This document shows positions 45,422-55,409 of a stretch of 64,000 nt of DNA, piece after piece. Position 1 is the stretch's first letter. Every line of letters starts with the position of its first letter. The stretch is from Gammaproteobacteria bacterium (GTDB lineage: Bacteria; Pseudomonadota; Gammaproteobacteria; Pseudomonadales; Pseudohongiellaceae), in the NCBI GenBank assembly GCA_041395725.1, contig JAWKZW010000001.1, positions 1,736,001-1,800,000 on the forward strand, in the 5' to 3' direction. Position numbers and translations under genes: made by a program. The notes beneath the pieces were generated by a model. It had not been told where the DNA came from and ran no database searches. It saw only the letters and a list, made by a program, of their open reading frames with translations.

Positions 45422-46006
45422 CCGAGTGTTTAGCCATGCCTTCAGGTTCTTACTCGCGGGCCAACTGGGCATTTCTTTAATGATAGTGATGGTAGAACAG
45501 CGGGAGAATACAGTATTGAGGTGTCTGCAGAGTTAGGGAACCTCTGATTAATTAGGGAAACGCTCTGCGGGAGTCTGTCGGGCGTCATTGCAAGGCGTCG
45601 TGCGCAGGGAATGGCCCGGCCCTTGCCAAGCGCAACAACGCCGCAGTGGCGCCCGACAGGCCCCGCCCGAAGGGGCTTTCAGGCGAGCCCACTGCCTTCG
45701 TTGCCTCGCCTTGACAGGCCGACGCATGCCGGCGGCAAGGCGCCTCGTCAGTGACCTCGCCTGAAAGCCAGAGCGATTCCCTAATTAATCAGAGGTTCCT
45801 TAGCCAATCAAGTAGCTATTCAATAATGCGAGGCAGACCTAACACCCTTTGGCCTGGTATTGGAGGTCCAGCGCACGTTTTTGCCGCACAAGAACGACTT
45901 GCTTTAAATCTTACAGCTGAAACTACCGACACTATCACGCCATAAAAGGCTGTTGGAGGCCATTGGGCAGCAGCTCTGCCTGAAATAGAGATTGGATCGG
46001 ATTCTC
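45422..46006. other. Intergenic region holding the MITE
   Basis: After the pump gene about 115 bases precede the MITE; another 200 bases follow it before the next gene. A small ORF at 45751-45945 starts inside the element and is not considered real. No terminator was recognised. Confidence 0.4.
45537..45799. mobile_element. Complete IS5-type MITE, 263 bp, with TTAG target duplication
   Basis: Begins GGAACCTCTGATTAATTAGG and ends with the inverse ATTAATCAGAGGTTCC. The terminal inverted repeats are about 30 bases with at most one mismatch (after GGGAA, A on the left against T on the right). TTAG stands directly outside each end (45533-45536 and 45800-45803), a 4-base duplication of the YTAR type made by IS5-family transposases. 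The GC-rich centre codes for no transposase, so it is non-autonomous. A truncated relative lies at 14215-14304. Confidence 0.88.
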
Positions 46007-46474
46007 ATGCATACCATTCCCCGTTTTGTATCAATCGTTGCAATTTTGCTTGGCAGCTTCGATATCGTTCGCGGCCTCGTGCACACTGTCTTTGTAGGAA
46101 ACAAAGGTGCAATACTGGCCGGTCTTGATTTGGCCGGTTCGACCGGGCTCGACCAGCTGACTTTAATGATCGCATTCGGTGCGTCGAATCTTATTACAGG
46201 TGCGGCACTGATAGTGTTCGGTTTCGTTAATCGATTTGGTGCGCTAATCATGTTGATTGTCATACCACTGGCTTACGCCATAGCTGGTGTAAGCCTTGAA
46301 TATTGGGGCACCAATCTCACGGGTACAGGTAGTTTTCCTGGAAGACGCAACGTGGCGTATTATATTTCGATTTGTGTTTTTAGCGTGACAGTTGCGCTCT
46401 TGTCGATGTGGCGGCAGAGACGACAAGACACCGCAAACCTTTTGAATCGAGGCGATGGATATAACAAGAATTGA
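46007..46474 (+). CDS. Small membrane protein of unknown function
   Basis: About 155 residues from ATG 46007 (the frame continues to TTG 45992). Four helices are predicted by eye: about 5-25, 45-70 (TLMIAFGASNLITGAALIVFGFV), 74-95 and 117-135. A charged tail RQRRQDTANLLNRGDGYNKN follows. No family was recognised. It lies alone beside the MITE. Confidence 0.6.
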   Translation: MHTIPRFVSIVAILLGSFDIVRGLVHTVFVGNKGAILAGLDLAGSTGLDQLTLMIAFGASNLITGAALIVFGFVNRFGALIMLIVIPLAYAIAGVSLEYWGTNLTGTGSFPGRRNVAYYISICVFSVTVALLSMWRQRRQDTANLLNRGDGYNKN

Positions 46475-46819
46475 ACTTCACCCCAACTTATTGATTTCGA
46501 TACATGCGGGATGCTTATCAATACAACTTATGTTGCATTTAGTGTTTCAATACTAGGCCGTTTGAAGAACGCGCTTTTCTTTATGCGTTTGACTAAATCC
46601 TTCAAGTAGCTTTTTTTCTACTTGAGAGTTGACCTCAGAAAGGTCGTTTATCGAACCGAATACTCGCCTGTATTTTCCCGTAACTTTCATCGTCGATCCT
46701 TGTCTGCAGTTGCCAAACTGACCTGACTTGGCAGTTTTTTAAAGAATCCTCCAATTTGCACGTAGAGGCAACTATATTCGGTCTCAGCAGCGAGTTACGG
46801 ATTGAGAAGGTCACAGTCC
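46475..46819. other. Gene-free A/T-rich region with hairpins
   Basis: About 345 bases. A perfect 8-base stem TCAAGTAG/CTACTTGA with a T-rich loop lies at 46602-46625, followed by a smaller GACCT/AGGTC hairpin near 46630-46644. The T run is in the loop, not after the stem, so it is not a standard terminator. No gene was seen. Confidence 0.4.
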
Positions 46820-47494
46820 CTAAGTCTTCGCAACCACCTTGTCCGCATCGGTCGGCTTACTGTACTGCAGTTGCACATTGGCAGAATAGATAACCCGATA
46901 CTCGTCGCTTTCATGGGGTTCGGTGTGGTGCATCAGATAGCTCGGGAATACCACAAAAAGACCTTTCGTCGGCTGGATCGAGTAGCGGTAATTAAGCCAG
47001 CTTATTTCCGGGGGGTAAAAGTGTTGGAAGTGACCCCTTGATGGGTTGTCAAACACGATACGGCCAGTGTTCTCCGTTGCGGCTGCATAAAATGCCATGC
47101 TCAGATGGGAAAGCGGGTGGGTGTGCTCCGGGACATAATGTCCCCGGCCGTAGACTGAGGCCCAGGCATTATCGAGCCGCATGCCGAGACCGGGCTTGCC
47201 AACCACCTGGAGATAGTGGGCGAACACGTCCATCGCTGCTTTGTTGATAAAGTCGAAATCCTTCCGTCTGCCCAGGTTTACGTTGTAGAACGAGGTGAAC
47301 CCATGCTGCTTGATATCTTCCCTGCTTTCGGCGCGCTTGCCGCTGTGCCAGGCATCGCTGATCAGTCCGGCGTCCGGGTATTCCTCCATTAATGCCATGC
47401 TTCTGGCAAAAAACTTATCAGCCAGGGCTTCCTTGTCCGGGAAATCGTCGACGGTCAGTACCGGATGGCTGAACAGTGGGAGTAATTGGCTCAT
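46820..47494 (-). CDS. Putative 2-oxoglutarate/Fe(II) oxygenase-like protein (TIGR02466 type)
   Basis: 224 residues. A double-stranded beta-helix pattern is visible: LDNAWASVYGRGHYVPEHTHPLSHLSMAFYAA in the centre carries likely iron-ligand histidines, and FVVFPSYLMHHTEPHESDEYRVIYSANV near the end has the distal His and the Arg that would hold 2-oxoglutarate. The overall pattern matches the TIGR02466 family of putative oxygenases; substrate is unknown. No strong ribosome site precedes ATG 47494. It is followed on the other side by the TPR/sulfotransferase set. Confidence 0.75.
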   Translation of the reverse strand: MSQLLPLFSHPVLTVDDFPDKEALADKFFARSMALMEEYPDAGLISDAWHSGKRAESREDIKQHGFTSFYNVNLGRRKDFDFINKAAMDVFAHYLQVVGKPGLGMRLDNAWASVYGRGHYVPEHTHPLSHLSMAFYAAATENTGRIVFDNPSRGHFQHFYPPEISWLNYRYSIQPTKGLFVVFPSYLMHHTEPHESDEYRVIYSANVQLQYSKPTDADKVVAKT

Positions 47495-47555
47495 AGTGCG
47501 TTAAGGGCTGGCTAGAATTCTGGAGTGATGATTATGTTAACAGCAGCTTATGTTT

Positions 47556-48101
47556 TCAAGGCTGCAGGGTGGGCGCCGGCACATCGAGCAATGACAGGTT
47601 GTGGCGCAACAGATCAACCACCCCCTGTCTGTCGCCGGCCGCTTCGAGAGCGCGCAGGTAATCCTGTTGGGCGCCGACCATGTCGCCGGCCAGATACCGG
47701 GCGGTGCCCCGATTATTCCAGGCCGACCATTGACCCGGTATCATCTCTACGGCTTCTGTACATTCCACCTCGGCCTTGGCCAGCTCCCGGATGTAGGTAT
47801 AAACAACGCACAATGAATTGTAGGCGAAATAACGGCTGCTGGTATCCATCCCGGCCTGCTGCGCCCGTTCTTTGAACCGCAGTGCCAGTGTAAGAGCCTC
47901 GTCCGGTTTGTCTTGAGAAAGCAGACGGCGAATGCTTGAAACTTCGTCAGGTTCCTCAAATTGAATGGTCGTTCTCGGATTGGCGGTCCCTGCTGTGTTC
48001 AGGCGGGTGCCCGTGAGGGGAGTCTGAGCATCGGCAGAAGTGGTGAATGACAGCGCTACGGAAAATACTGTGGCAACAACTATCGGATTGAGTTTCAACA
48101 T
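47556..48101 (-). CDS. Exported TPR protein
   Basis: 181 residues from ATG 48101, which has AGGGA 9 bases upstream; the frame extends to 48242 but has no signal there. The signal peptide ends TTSADAQT. TPR repeats occupy about residues 50-175 (CVVYTYIRELAKAEVECTEAVEM, AWNNRGTARYLAGDMVGAQQDYLRAL). It is probably periplasmic, and last in the set receptor - sulfotransferase - TPR on the minus strand. Confidence 0.75.
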   Translation of the reverse strand: MLKLNPIVVATVFSVALSFTTSADAQTPLTGTRLNTAGTANPRTTIQFEEPDEVSSIRRLLSQDKPDEALTLALRFKERAQQAGMDTSSRYFAYNSLCVVYTYIRELAKAEVECTEAVEMIPGQWSAWNNRGTARYLAGDMVGAQQDYLRALEAAGDRQGVVDLLRHNLSLLDVPAPTLQP

Positions 48102-48238
48102 AAGTTTATTCCCTGGGTTAGGGGCTGGGGTCAGGAGTTGTTGTTGGAAAGTCGCAATGGAAAAGTGAGTCGCGATATTTTCGTTACCGGATCCGGCTTG
48201 ATGTAGTGAGACAGCTTGTAAGTCAGGGTTTGAGATTG

Positions 48239-50074
48239 TCATGTGCTCTCGTCCTTTTTTGTGGCTCCGTCGTCATCGACACCTTCAAGTGAGTCGCCTT
48301 CCAGGGTGCTGCGCTCTGTGAGGCCGCTTTCGACATCAACACCGGCTTTCAGCAGAGCTTCGCGCAATGGGGCCAGTTGTAGATCATAATGCCTCGCCCG
48401 ACCGCTGAATGCGGCCGACACCGGTTGGCGAACCTGCACCGAGCTGAAGGTGGCAATAGGCCTCTTAGTTTCATGGGGGCTGAAGCACGCGGCTTGCAAG
48501 GAAAGTCCGGCAAACTCCAGCACGCGGCCAATTTCGGCCTGTGTATCCTGCACCATGTCGGCATGATTAACGGTCAGAAAGGCATCCGGATAGCGACTCT
48601 TCCATAGCTCAAAGACCCTGGTATGCATGCCATAGTAATGGCCAATGTCACTCAGTCTGTGGGCGCAGGGCCAGTTCTTGGAGAACTTGTGCCGGTAGAT
48701 GGAAAGTCCGACATCAAGGGGTGAGCGCACGGTAAAGATAACCGGCGAATCGGGAAACAGCAGGCGGATCAGGCCGATGGACCGGAAATTCATTGGTTGT
48801 TTGTCCACCACGCAGGCCTCAACGGCGGCAGCCGGCAGTGCCTCGAGGTAGCGCTGGCGCCAGCTGGCTGCCTTGCTGCGTACCATTTCACGCGCGACTG
48901 CGATGCCCTGCCCGCGAGCCACCTCCATCATCTCTTCGTAAATATCGTAGAGAGTAGGCAGTTCTCCGGCACCGTAGACCTCTGAATGAGAAGCCAGGAT
49001 CGATTCGATCAGCGTCGTACCGGAGCGGGGCATGCCGACCACGAAAATTGGTCGCGGATGTTTGGAACTCAGCGGCTCAAGCTCACAATCCAGATTGCTG
49101 AAGAGGGCAGCGAGGAGTTCCGGTTCGCTGTCTGTCCGGGCCGGTTGATAGGTGATACCTTCCTGTTCGGAGATCGCGCGGTTTATTTCGTTGGCTCTGT
49201 CCCAGGCGGCGAACGCCTGGGCATAGTCTTTCCGGCGATCCAGTGCATCCCCCAGGGTAAAACCGAGCATGACCCGGTACTCGGGGTGGACGGACCGGTC
49301 ACCGAACAATTTTCTGACCGCCTCTATCTCCCCATCGTCCATCCTGCCTTCACGCAGTGTCCCCAGCTCAACATAAGCGGTCGCAAAATCCGGTCGGGCT
49401 TTGATGGCACGACGAAAACAGTCTTCGGCGGGGACGAGGTCGCCAGTCATGTGGTGCAGGCGCCCCAGCGTATAAAGGAGCTCTGGCAGATCCGGTGCCA
49501 GCTTTTGCGCCGCGTCGAGATACGTGCGGGCCTGGTCATACTGCTGTGCTGCGATTGCGAGGCGGGCTGCGCCGACCAGAATTGCCGGGTTGCCGGGTGC
49601 CAGCTTAAGCACGCCGGCATACGCGGCGATGGCGGCATCGAATCGGGACTCTTCAAAGTGAGCGCGGGACAGTGCCTGCCAGGCCTCGAGGGAGTCTGGT
49701 TGCTGCTGAGTCCAGGCCTCGGCTATCCGCAATAACTCAGCCCAGTCCCGAATCTCGGCGGCCAGTGCCACGGCCACCTGCCATATCTGAGTGTGGTCGG
49801 GATTCACCTGCCAGGCGTGTGTGAGGACCTTGAGTGCCTCAGGATTCCTGCCACACCGGCCCAGGGTTCTGGCCAAAAGTAGTAGTGCCTGGGGATGGTC
49901 GGGGTATCGATTGAGAAGGGCTTGGAACGCGGAGATGGATTCGGTGTAGTTGCCTGCCTGGTAAAGGGCGGAACCAAGCATCAGACTCGCGTCAAGGTCG
50001 CCCGGATTCCGGGCGACCTTGTCACGCAGCAGTCTAATGACTTCCGATGCGGGTAGCGTTTCTGGTCGTTGCAT
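48239..50074 (-). CDS. TPR-sulfotransferase fusion
   Basis: 611 residues. The first 300 contain about seven TPR units (LMLGSALYQAGNYTESISAFQALLNRYP, LGRLHHMTGDLVPAEDCFRRAIKARP). The sulfotransferase domain begins near residue 350 with the 5'-phosphosulfate loop PIFVVGMPRSGTTLIESIL; the 3'-phosphate element is VIFTVRSPLDVGLSIYRHKF. These proteins transfer sulfate from PAPS, similar to protein-tyrosine or glycan sulfotransferases. No signal sequence, so cytoplasmic. It lies 35 bases downstream of the TonB receptor. Confidence 0.88.
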   Translation of the reverse strand: MQRPETLPASEVIRLLRDKVARNPGDLDASLMLGSALYQAGNYTESISAFQALLNRYPDHPQALLLLARTLGRCGRNPEALKVLTHAWQVNPDHTQIWQVAVALAAEIRDWAELLRIAEAWTQQQPDSLEAWQALSRAHFEESRFDAAIAAYAGVLKLAPGNPAILVGAARLAIAAQQYDQARTYLDAAQKLAPDLPELLYTLGRLHHMTGDLVPAEDCFRRAIKARPDFATAYVELGTLREGRMDDGEIEAVRKLFGDRSVHPEYRVMLGFTLGDALDRRKDYAQAFAAWDRANEINRAISEQEGITYQPARTDSEPELLAALFSNLDCELEPLSSKHPRPIFVVGMPRSGTTLIESILASHSEVYGAGELPTLYDIYEEMMEVARGQGIAVAREMVRSKAASWRQRYLEALPAAAVEACVVDKQPMNFRSIGLIRLLFPDSPVIFTVRSPLDVGLSIYRHKFSKNWPCAHRLSDIGHYYGMHTRVFELWKSRYPDAFLTVNHADMVQDTQAEIGRVLEFAGLSLQAACFSPHETKRPIATFSSVQVRQPVSAAFSGRARHYDLQLAPLREALLKAGVDVESGLTERSTLEGDSLEGVDDDGATKKDEST

Positions 50075-50109
50075 TGCTGACCATTTTACACTCGCCGGCT
50101 CGGTTATTC

Positions 50110-53100
50110 CTATCGGAAAGGATTGAGGTTGGACAGGCTTTCAAAGTCTGCCGACAGCCCCAGGTAAACAACCCGGCCTCTGGGTCCAACCGGAATATTC
50201 AGGTACGAAGGATCCGGCTCCTGTTCTGTCAGATTGTTCACCCCAAAATAGGTTTCCAGTCCGTTGTTGAAGGTATAACTGGCCTGAATGTCATGAACCA
50301 TCAAAGCATCGGTTTCCAGAAAAGCGGAGATGTCCGGCTCGCGGGCAATCTCATCATCCCGGTAGAGAGCCAGCGGGCTCTGATAACGGAACCGGTAAGT
50401 CACAGACAGTGGCCCGCGCAGCCAGTTGGCATTGAGGTTTGCGACCCATTCCGGCGCCTGTTCACCCAGCAGGGTATCGTCCAGGCCCGCTTCATCGATC
50501 AGTCTTGGGTCAGTAGTAGGCTGCGTCTTCAGCGACTCCAGGTAGGTGCCGTTCAGAGCCAGTGAAAGCGTACCGTAATCGTTGAGATCGATTGGGTAGT
50601 TCAGGCTGAAATCAACACCGGAAGTGTACAGGGTACTGACGTTGACTGGGCGTTGCTCCAGATCGACGATAATACCGACCAATGCGCCCTCTGTCTGGCG
50701 TGAGAAAAGATCACAGAAAGAGTTGTTGGTGGTTGGTTGATCGTAGCATCGCTCGACGATTTCGTCGTCACTGGGGTAGAGTACGCCCTGGGACATGTCG
50801 ATCTCCCACCAGTCGATGGCGGCAACCAGACCGGGCGCCCATTGTGGTGTGTAGACAAGTCCAAGAGTCTGAGTTTCGCTGGTTTCCTCCTCAAGGTTGG
50901 GGTTTCCACCCCGTACGCCCGGACGGCCCACCGGTGAAGCGGATACGAAACCGTTCGGATCAATTCCCAGTGCCGATAGTTCAGCCTGACAGTTGGCAAC
51001 CGTGTTGGCGGTCTGGAATCCCAGGTTGGCTGCCTCACAGGGATCGTCCGGGCGGAAAGAGGCCTGATTCTCTGGCTCGAACAATTCAACCAGGTTAGGT
51101 GCTCGCACTGACTCACCCAACGATCCCCGAACGATAAGACTGTCGTTCAGTGTCCAGTTGACGCCGAGGCTGTAGGCAGTGGTCTGACCGATTGTCGACC
51201 AGTCCGAATAACGGTAGGCGCCATCCAGTCGCAGACCCTGCATCAGAGGGCCAAGATCCTCGAAGACTGGCACCGAAACTTCGGTGAACAGCTCGGAAAC
51301 GTCATAGGATGAGCCGCTGGGTCGGACGAAATCGAACGGGGTCAGACCGTTGGGGTTGCTGCGCAGCCGATCGGGCGTGTCCTCGACTTTCTCCTCGCGG
51401 TATTCTCCGCCCAGAACAAAATCGATGGCTCCGGCAGGCAGCTCGAAACCAAGGCCGGAGCTGTTGCCGGCCACGAAGGCGTTAAACACAGTCTGCTCTG
51501 CCTGACCTTCGCTCTTCAGAGGAACGCCAGCGTTGGTGATAAACGCCTGGGCTGCTCCGTTGGGATCGTTCGGGTTGATTCTGCCAGGGGTTAAAAAGTA
51601 CTGCTCACCACTCACAAAAGGGTTAAAGGGGACACAGCCACTGTTGGGCCCCGGTGTGAAGGTCATATTAGCCGGGTCGCCCCACACATCAGGATTCCAG
51701 GGGGATACAACAGAGTCGTTTGGCGGAACTGCAGAGGGGTCCAGGTTAGAACGGCAGGTGGCCTGACCCGTGGCAGGATCAATCACCGCATCCAGGGATG
51801 CAAAGTAGCGGTCCTCAAGGCGCTGGTTGTTGAGCCTTGCTGTTACGTCGGTGACTCCGTAGTTGGCCGATGCTTCGTAGCTCAGCCAATCAGTCAGGTC
51901 GCCACGCAGTCCGACCACGAAGCGGGTAGTGTCCCGGGTATTGTCGTTCAGTGAGCGCATCTCCAGGTCGTCCCGCGCCAGGTTGATTGAGGGGTCCTGA
52001 ATGCTGGCCAGTACGCTGTTGAAGGAACTCGGAATGAACGGGTTGTCCAGGCTAAGCTCCAGCACCGTGGTGTAGGAAGAGCTTTGCGGGTTTACCGCAT
52101 CAGAGCGGACAAATTTAAACTCACCGAAAGCGGTGGCGTAGTCGTTCAGGTCATAGCGTCCAAGTACGTTGAAAGAATGGGTCTCCAGTTCCGGGATCAG
52201 CGAGGATGAGAAATACGCAGTCGGAGTGCCGTCGCCATACAGCTGGGCGAAGCCGGAGATCGGTGTGCCTTCGTCAAACTGTGTCCCTTCGGCGTTCAAT
52301 GCGATGGGTGACGGATAGGTCAGCTCTTCCCCGCTGACAGGGTCGAAGCCGAGAATATCATAGCGACCATCCGGGGCCGTATAAGTAAAGGTGCGGCTTC
52401 CCGGAGGGGTCAGAATCCGATCTGGAACATTGGGATCGTCTGTCTGACGGAACTCTGCCGGGTTGTTCTGCAGGTACTGCCTCTTCTTGAGGGCGTAATC
52501 CCGTTCGAAAATCTCCAGCCTTTCCTGATTGCGGTACTCGTAGCTGGCGGTCACGTTACCTTTGCCGTCTGCAAAATTGGTACCCGCGGTAAAGGAGGCG
52601 AAAAAATCTTCCGCGTCACCCTGGTCGGACATGCCGCCCTGGGTGCGGACGGCAAAACCCTCAAAGTCGTCCTTCAATACGAAGTTCACGGCCCCTGATA
52701 CCGCGTCAGCACCATAGACCGCCGAGGCGCCGCCGGTGAGGACGTCGACCCGCTCGATCAGGGCGATCGGGATGGTATTGGTGTCGACCAGGGGCTCGCC
52801 GGTGGCAATGGCGCTTACGTGGCGCCGGCCGTTGACCAGGGTCAGCGTACGGTTGTTACCGAGGTTGCGCATATTCAGCGCGTTAACCCCGGCCTGGGCG
52901 CCACCGTCGTCCCGCTGTGTATTAAATGAACCGGATGACCCAACCAGCGCCCCAACTTCACTGACGAAATCTTCTATATTGACGTTTCCTGATTGCTGGA
53001 TTCGCTCTGCTCCCAGAGATAAAACCGGGGCGACGTAGTCACCTTCAAAACGAGTGATACGCGATCCGGTGACAACCACCTCTTCCACTTCGTCTTGTGC

Positions 53101-53199
53101 CTGGACGGGAGATGCCAGGGGAATCAGTGCGGCGGAGATCGCCGCTGACAGTACGTTCATTCTATATCGGGTCGGGCTTGTTTTGCAGTCGGTGCGCAT
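50110..53199 (-). CDS. TonB-dependent outer-membrane receptor
   Basis: About 1029 residues from ATG 53199, preferred because GAGG lies 7 bases upstream; an ATG at 53229 lacks one. Signal peptide ends PVQAQDEVEE, followed by TonB-box-like VEEVVVTGSRITR and the plug domain (NMRNLGNNRTLTLVNGRRHV, GASAVYGADAVSGAVNFVLK). The rest is a 22-stranded barrel with long loops. It belongs to the large 'TonB receptor, no vitamin/siderophore signature' group; the ligand (peptide or glycan) is unknown. Confidence 0.9.
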   Translation of the reverse strand: MRTDCKTSPTRYRMNVLSAAISAALIPLASPVQAQDEVEEVVVTGSRITRFEGDYVAPVLSLGAERIQQSGNVNIEDFVSEVGALVGSSGSFNTQRDDGGAQAGVNALNMRNLGNNRTLTLVNGRRHVSAIATGEPLVDTNTIPIALIERVDVLTGGASAVYGADAVSGAVNFVLKDDFEGFAVRTQGGMSDQGDAEDFFASFTAGTNFADGKGNVTASYEYRNQERLEIFERDYALKKRQYLQNNPAEFRQTDDPNVPDRILTPPGSRTFTYTAPDGRYDILGFDPVSGEELTYPSPIALNAEGTQFDEGTPISGFAQLYGDGTPTAYFSSSLIPELETHSFNVLGRYDLNDYATAFGEFKFVRSDAVNPQSSSYTTVLELSLDNPFIPSSFNSVLASIQDPSINLARDDLEMRSLNDNTRDTTRFVVGLRGDLTDWLSYEASANYGVTDVTARLNNQRLEDRYFASLDAVIDPATGQATCRSNLDPSAVPPNDSVVSPWNPDVWGDPANMTFTPGPNSGCVPFNPFVSGEQYFLTPGRINPNDPNGAAQAFITNAGVPLKSEGQAEQTVFNAFVAGNSSGLGFELPAGAIDFVLGGEYREEKVEDTPDRLRSNPNGLTPFDFVRPSGSSYDVSELFTEVSVPVFEDLGPLMQGLRLDGAYRYSDWSTIGQTTAYSLGVNWTLNDSLIVRGSLGESVRAPNLVELFEPENQASFRPDDPCEAANLGFQTANTVANCQAELSALGIDPNGFVSASPVGRPGVRGGNPNLEEETSETQTLGLVYTPQWAPGLVAAIDWWEIDMSQGVLYPSDDEIVERCYDQPTTNNSFCDLFSRQTEGALVGIIVDLEQRPVNVSTLYTSGVDFSLNYPIDLNDYGTLSLALNGTYLESLKTQPTTDPRLIDEAGLDDTLLGEQAPEWVANLNANWLRGPLSVTYRFRYQSPLALYRDDEIAREPDISAFLETDALMVHDIQASYTFNNGLETYFGVNNLTEQEPDPSYLNIPVGPRGRVVYLGLSADFESLSNLNPFR

Positions 53200-54227
53200 T
53201 GTGATGCCTCGCAGGTATGGTTGAAACATTTAGATAGTATTAATACACATGGCGCCCTTTATTCTTCTCTGAAGGTGATTTGGACCGCCAACGATGTTCT
53301 TTGTGCCTGAAGCTGCACTAGCTTTCGCAATATTCTTCAGCAGTATTTGTGCCAAAGTTAAACTTCGGGGCTCTCTGTGATGCTGAGAAAGTTTTTAAAA
53401 GAATTGAGCTGACAATCAGCTGTCAGGCCGGGGAGGCACGTAACATAATGATATATATAGGTAATATGCTTCCTGGTGAAGGCTTGCCAGGTCTCTTCGA
53501 GGTAATATTCAATGCTGTTTTAATAACCTATCGATCAATATAGATAAATATTATTATCCGTATCTAACGCAGCAATGCGGCGAGACTGGTGCGAGCAAAG
53601 TGCACTTTACTGGTGCTGTTGGCGCACTTTCTGCGCGCACGGTAGGCGCCCGGGCTGCGCGCGCCGGGCAGGGCTTTAACCAGGCGCGTGCCGCTGAAAA
53701 CCGCTTTACTAACGGGAAGGAATGTAAAGCCATTCAAAATATACGGTTATCAGGGCGCGGGCTGAATCTTAGACCCCTGGTCTGGCTTTTCTGAGTGCGG
53801 TAAAAATAAAGTATGAGAGCTGATAAAAGGGAACAGGCTGTGCGTTTCATTTATCTTTCGTGCGCAGAAGTTTCGATTATACAGGTGACGGTTGTCACCT
53901 TTTGGTGCGATATCACATGGTACGGAACCGCCAATGCGCTTATTGAGTGCCGTTTTTCGGGCGCCCATTCCTGGCGAGTGCATGAATAATGAACCAAATC
54001 ATTGAGATACAGTGCTTTATCTAATATGGCATAGAGATTGCTAATTCATAACGTGCCTACCCCGCTGTTTATAGGAGGCAGGGACAGGCATAGAAATGTA
54101 GTAGTAAAACGGCCGGGAATATAAACCGGTAACACGAATAAAGACTCTAGCTATTCGGTAGCATATCCTCGTGATAAGATCTTTGTGATTTTCAAGCACC
54201 GAATGGATATTTTCCTGGGAGTAATGA
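53200..54227. other. One-kilobase gene-free region
   Basis: The left part is the promoter region of the TonB receptor. Around 53450-53560 it is A/T-rich; around 53640-53690 it is strongly GC-rich with GCCCGGGC and GCGCGCGCC able to fold. Several short ORFs have no signal or family. The promoter for the amine dehydrogenase operon must be at the right end. No gene is supported. Confidence 0.4.
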
Positions 54228-55379
54228 ATGTTTAAGCGTCTGGTTTATTTTGTGATGATGGCAGCGGCCGCGGTCACTGCTAATGCTCAGCCTTGGGACA
54301 CCGTGGCTGGAGATTCGCTGGTCCTTGATATTGAGGATATCGGCCCCCACTGGTTTTCCGTCCGGGGTGGTCAAATTGCCTACCTGATTGACGGTGATTC
54401 AGGTCGGGTCAAAGGAACGTTGCAGCTGTCGCAGTTTTCCCCGGCAATCCGGCCACACATGGACAAGGGTATGATCTATGCGTACGGATCTTTCTACACA
54501 CGGAACGTCTACGGTGACCGCACCGATGTCGTTATCGGTTTCGATGCAACGACAACGCTGCCCGTAGTTGAAGTGGAGATTCCCGCCAGGGCGGCAGGCA
54601 TAGGTCACAGCGGAATGATCGGTCTGATTGATGATAAATTCATCGGTGTCTGGAATATTTCTCCCGGCGTGTCAGTGTCAATCGTTAATACCGAAACCAA
54701 TGAATTCGTCGGTGAGGTTTCAACACCCAACTGCGCGGGCGTCTACCCGGTGGATGGCGGCTTTATCATGGCCTGTGCTGACGGCAGAGTTCAGCTTATA
54801 GAGCTTGATGAAAGCGGCGCGGAGATTGGCCGACGACGCAGTGAGGTTTTCTTCGACCTGGAAGAGGACCCGGTCTACGATTACGCAGTGGCGTCAGCTG
54901 AAGGCTGGATTTTCATGTCGCTGGAAGGCATGGTCTATGAAGTCACCGTTGAAGGTGGCGAAGTGCTGGTAACAGACGGCTGGTCCATTAACCCGCCGGA
55001 CTCGGAAACGCCTGACCGCAACGGCTTTGTCGTGACGCCTGATGATAACTGGCGGATCGGTGGCAGGCAGCCGTTCGCTTACAATGCCGACACCGGAATA
55101 CTGGTTACGGTGATGCATCAGGGTGGTGGACAGGAAACTTTCGAGGATGCCGGCACCGAAGTCTGGGGATTCAATGTGCCCACTCAGCGTCGTGGATACC
55201 GACTGGCCGTTGATGATGGTCATGAGGTGAGCAGCGTTCAGCTGACTCAGGACGAGGAACCGCTGATGATGATGTCTGTCGGTGGCAATCTTGAAATCCG
55301 TAATCCGCGGACCGGTGGGCTTATCCGCGTAGTCGAAGATATCCGCGGTGGCCTGATCCAGAATCTCTGGTTTGACTAA
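54228..55379 (+). CDS. mauB: Amine dehydrogenase large (heavy) subunit
   Basis: 383 residues with signal peptide ending VTANAQPW. The family's seven-bladed propeller is visible by repeated blades (HWFSVRGGQIAYLIDGDSGRVKG, GDRTDVVIGFDATTTLPVVEVEIP, IVNTETNEFVG). It pairs with the TTQ-bearing small subunit encoded three genes later to oxidise primary amines to aldehydes and ammonia in the periplasm. Methylamine (mau) or aromatic amine (aau) type cannot be settled from sequence. GGGAG upstream fixes ATG 54228. Confidence 0.88.
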   Translation: MFKRLVYFVMMAAAAVTANAQPWDTVAGDSLVLDIEDIGPHWFSVRGGQIAYLIDGDSGRVKGTLQLSQFSPAIRPHMDKGMIYAYGSFYTRNVYGDRTDVVIGFDATTTLPVVEVEIPARAAGIGHSGMIGLIDDKFIGVWNISPGVSVSIVNTETNEFVGEVSTPNCAGVYPVDGGFIMACADGRVQLIELDESGAEIGRRRSEVFFDLEEDPVYDYAVASAEGWIFMSLEGMVYEVTVEGGEVLVTDGWSINPPDSETPDRNGFVVTPDDNWRIGGRQPFAYNADTGILVTVMHQGGGQETFEDAGTEVWGFNVPTQRRGYRLAVDDGHEVSSVQLTQDEEPLMMMSVGGNLEIRNPRTGGLIRVVEDIRGGLIQNLWFD

Positions 55380-55409
55380 GCGCTGTGGACGACAGGAGTT
55401 AATGCTCAC

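Noticed and set aside
46602..46625. Rho-independent terminator
   Set aside because: The T run is in the loop, not after the stem, so it would not end transcription in the usual way.
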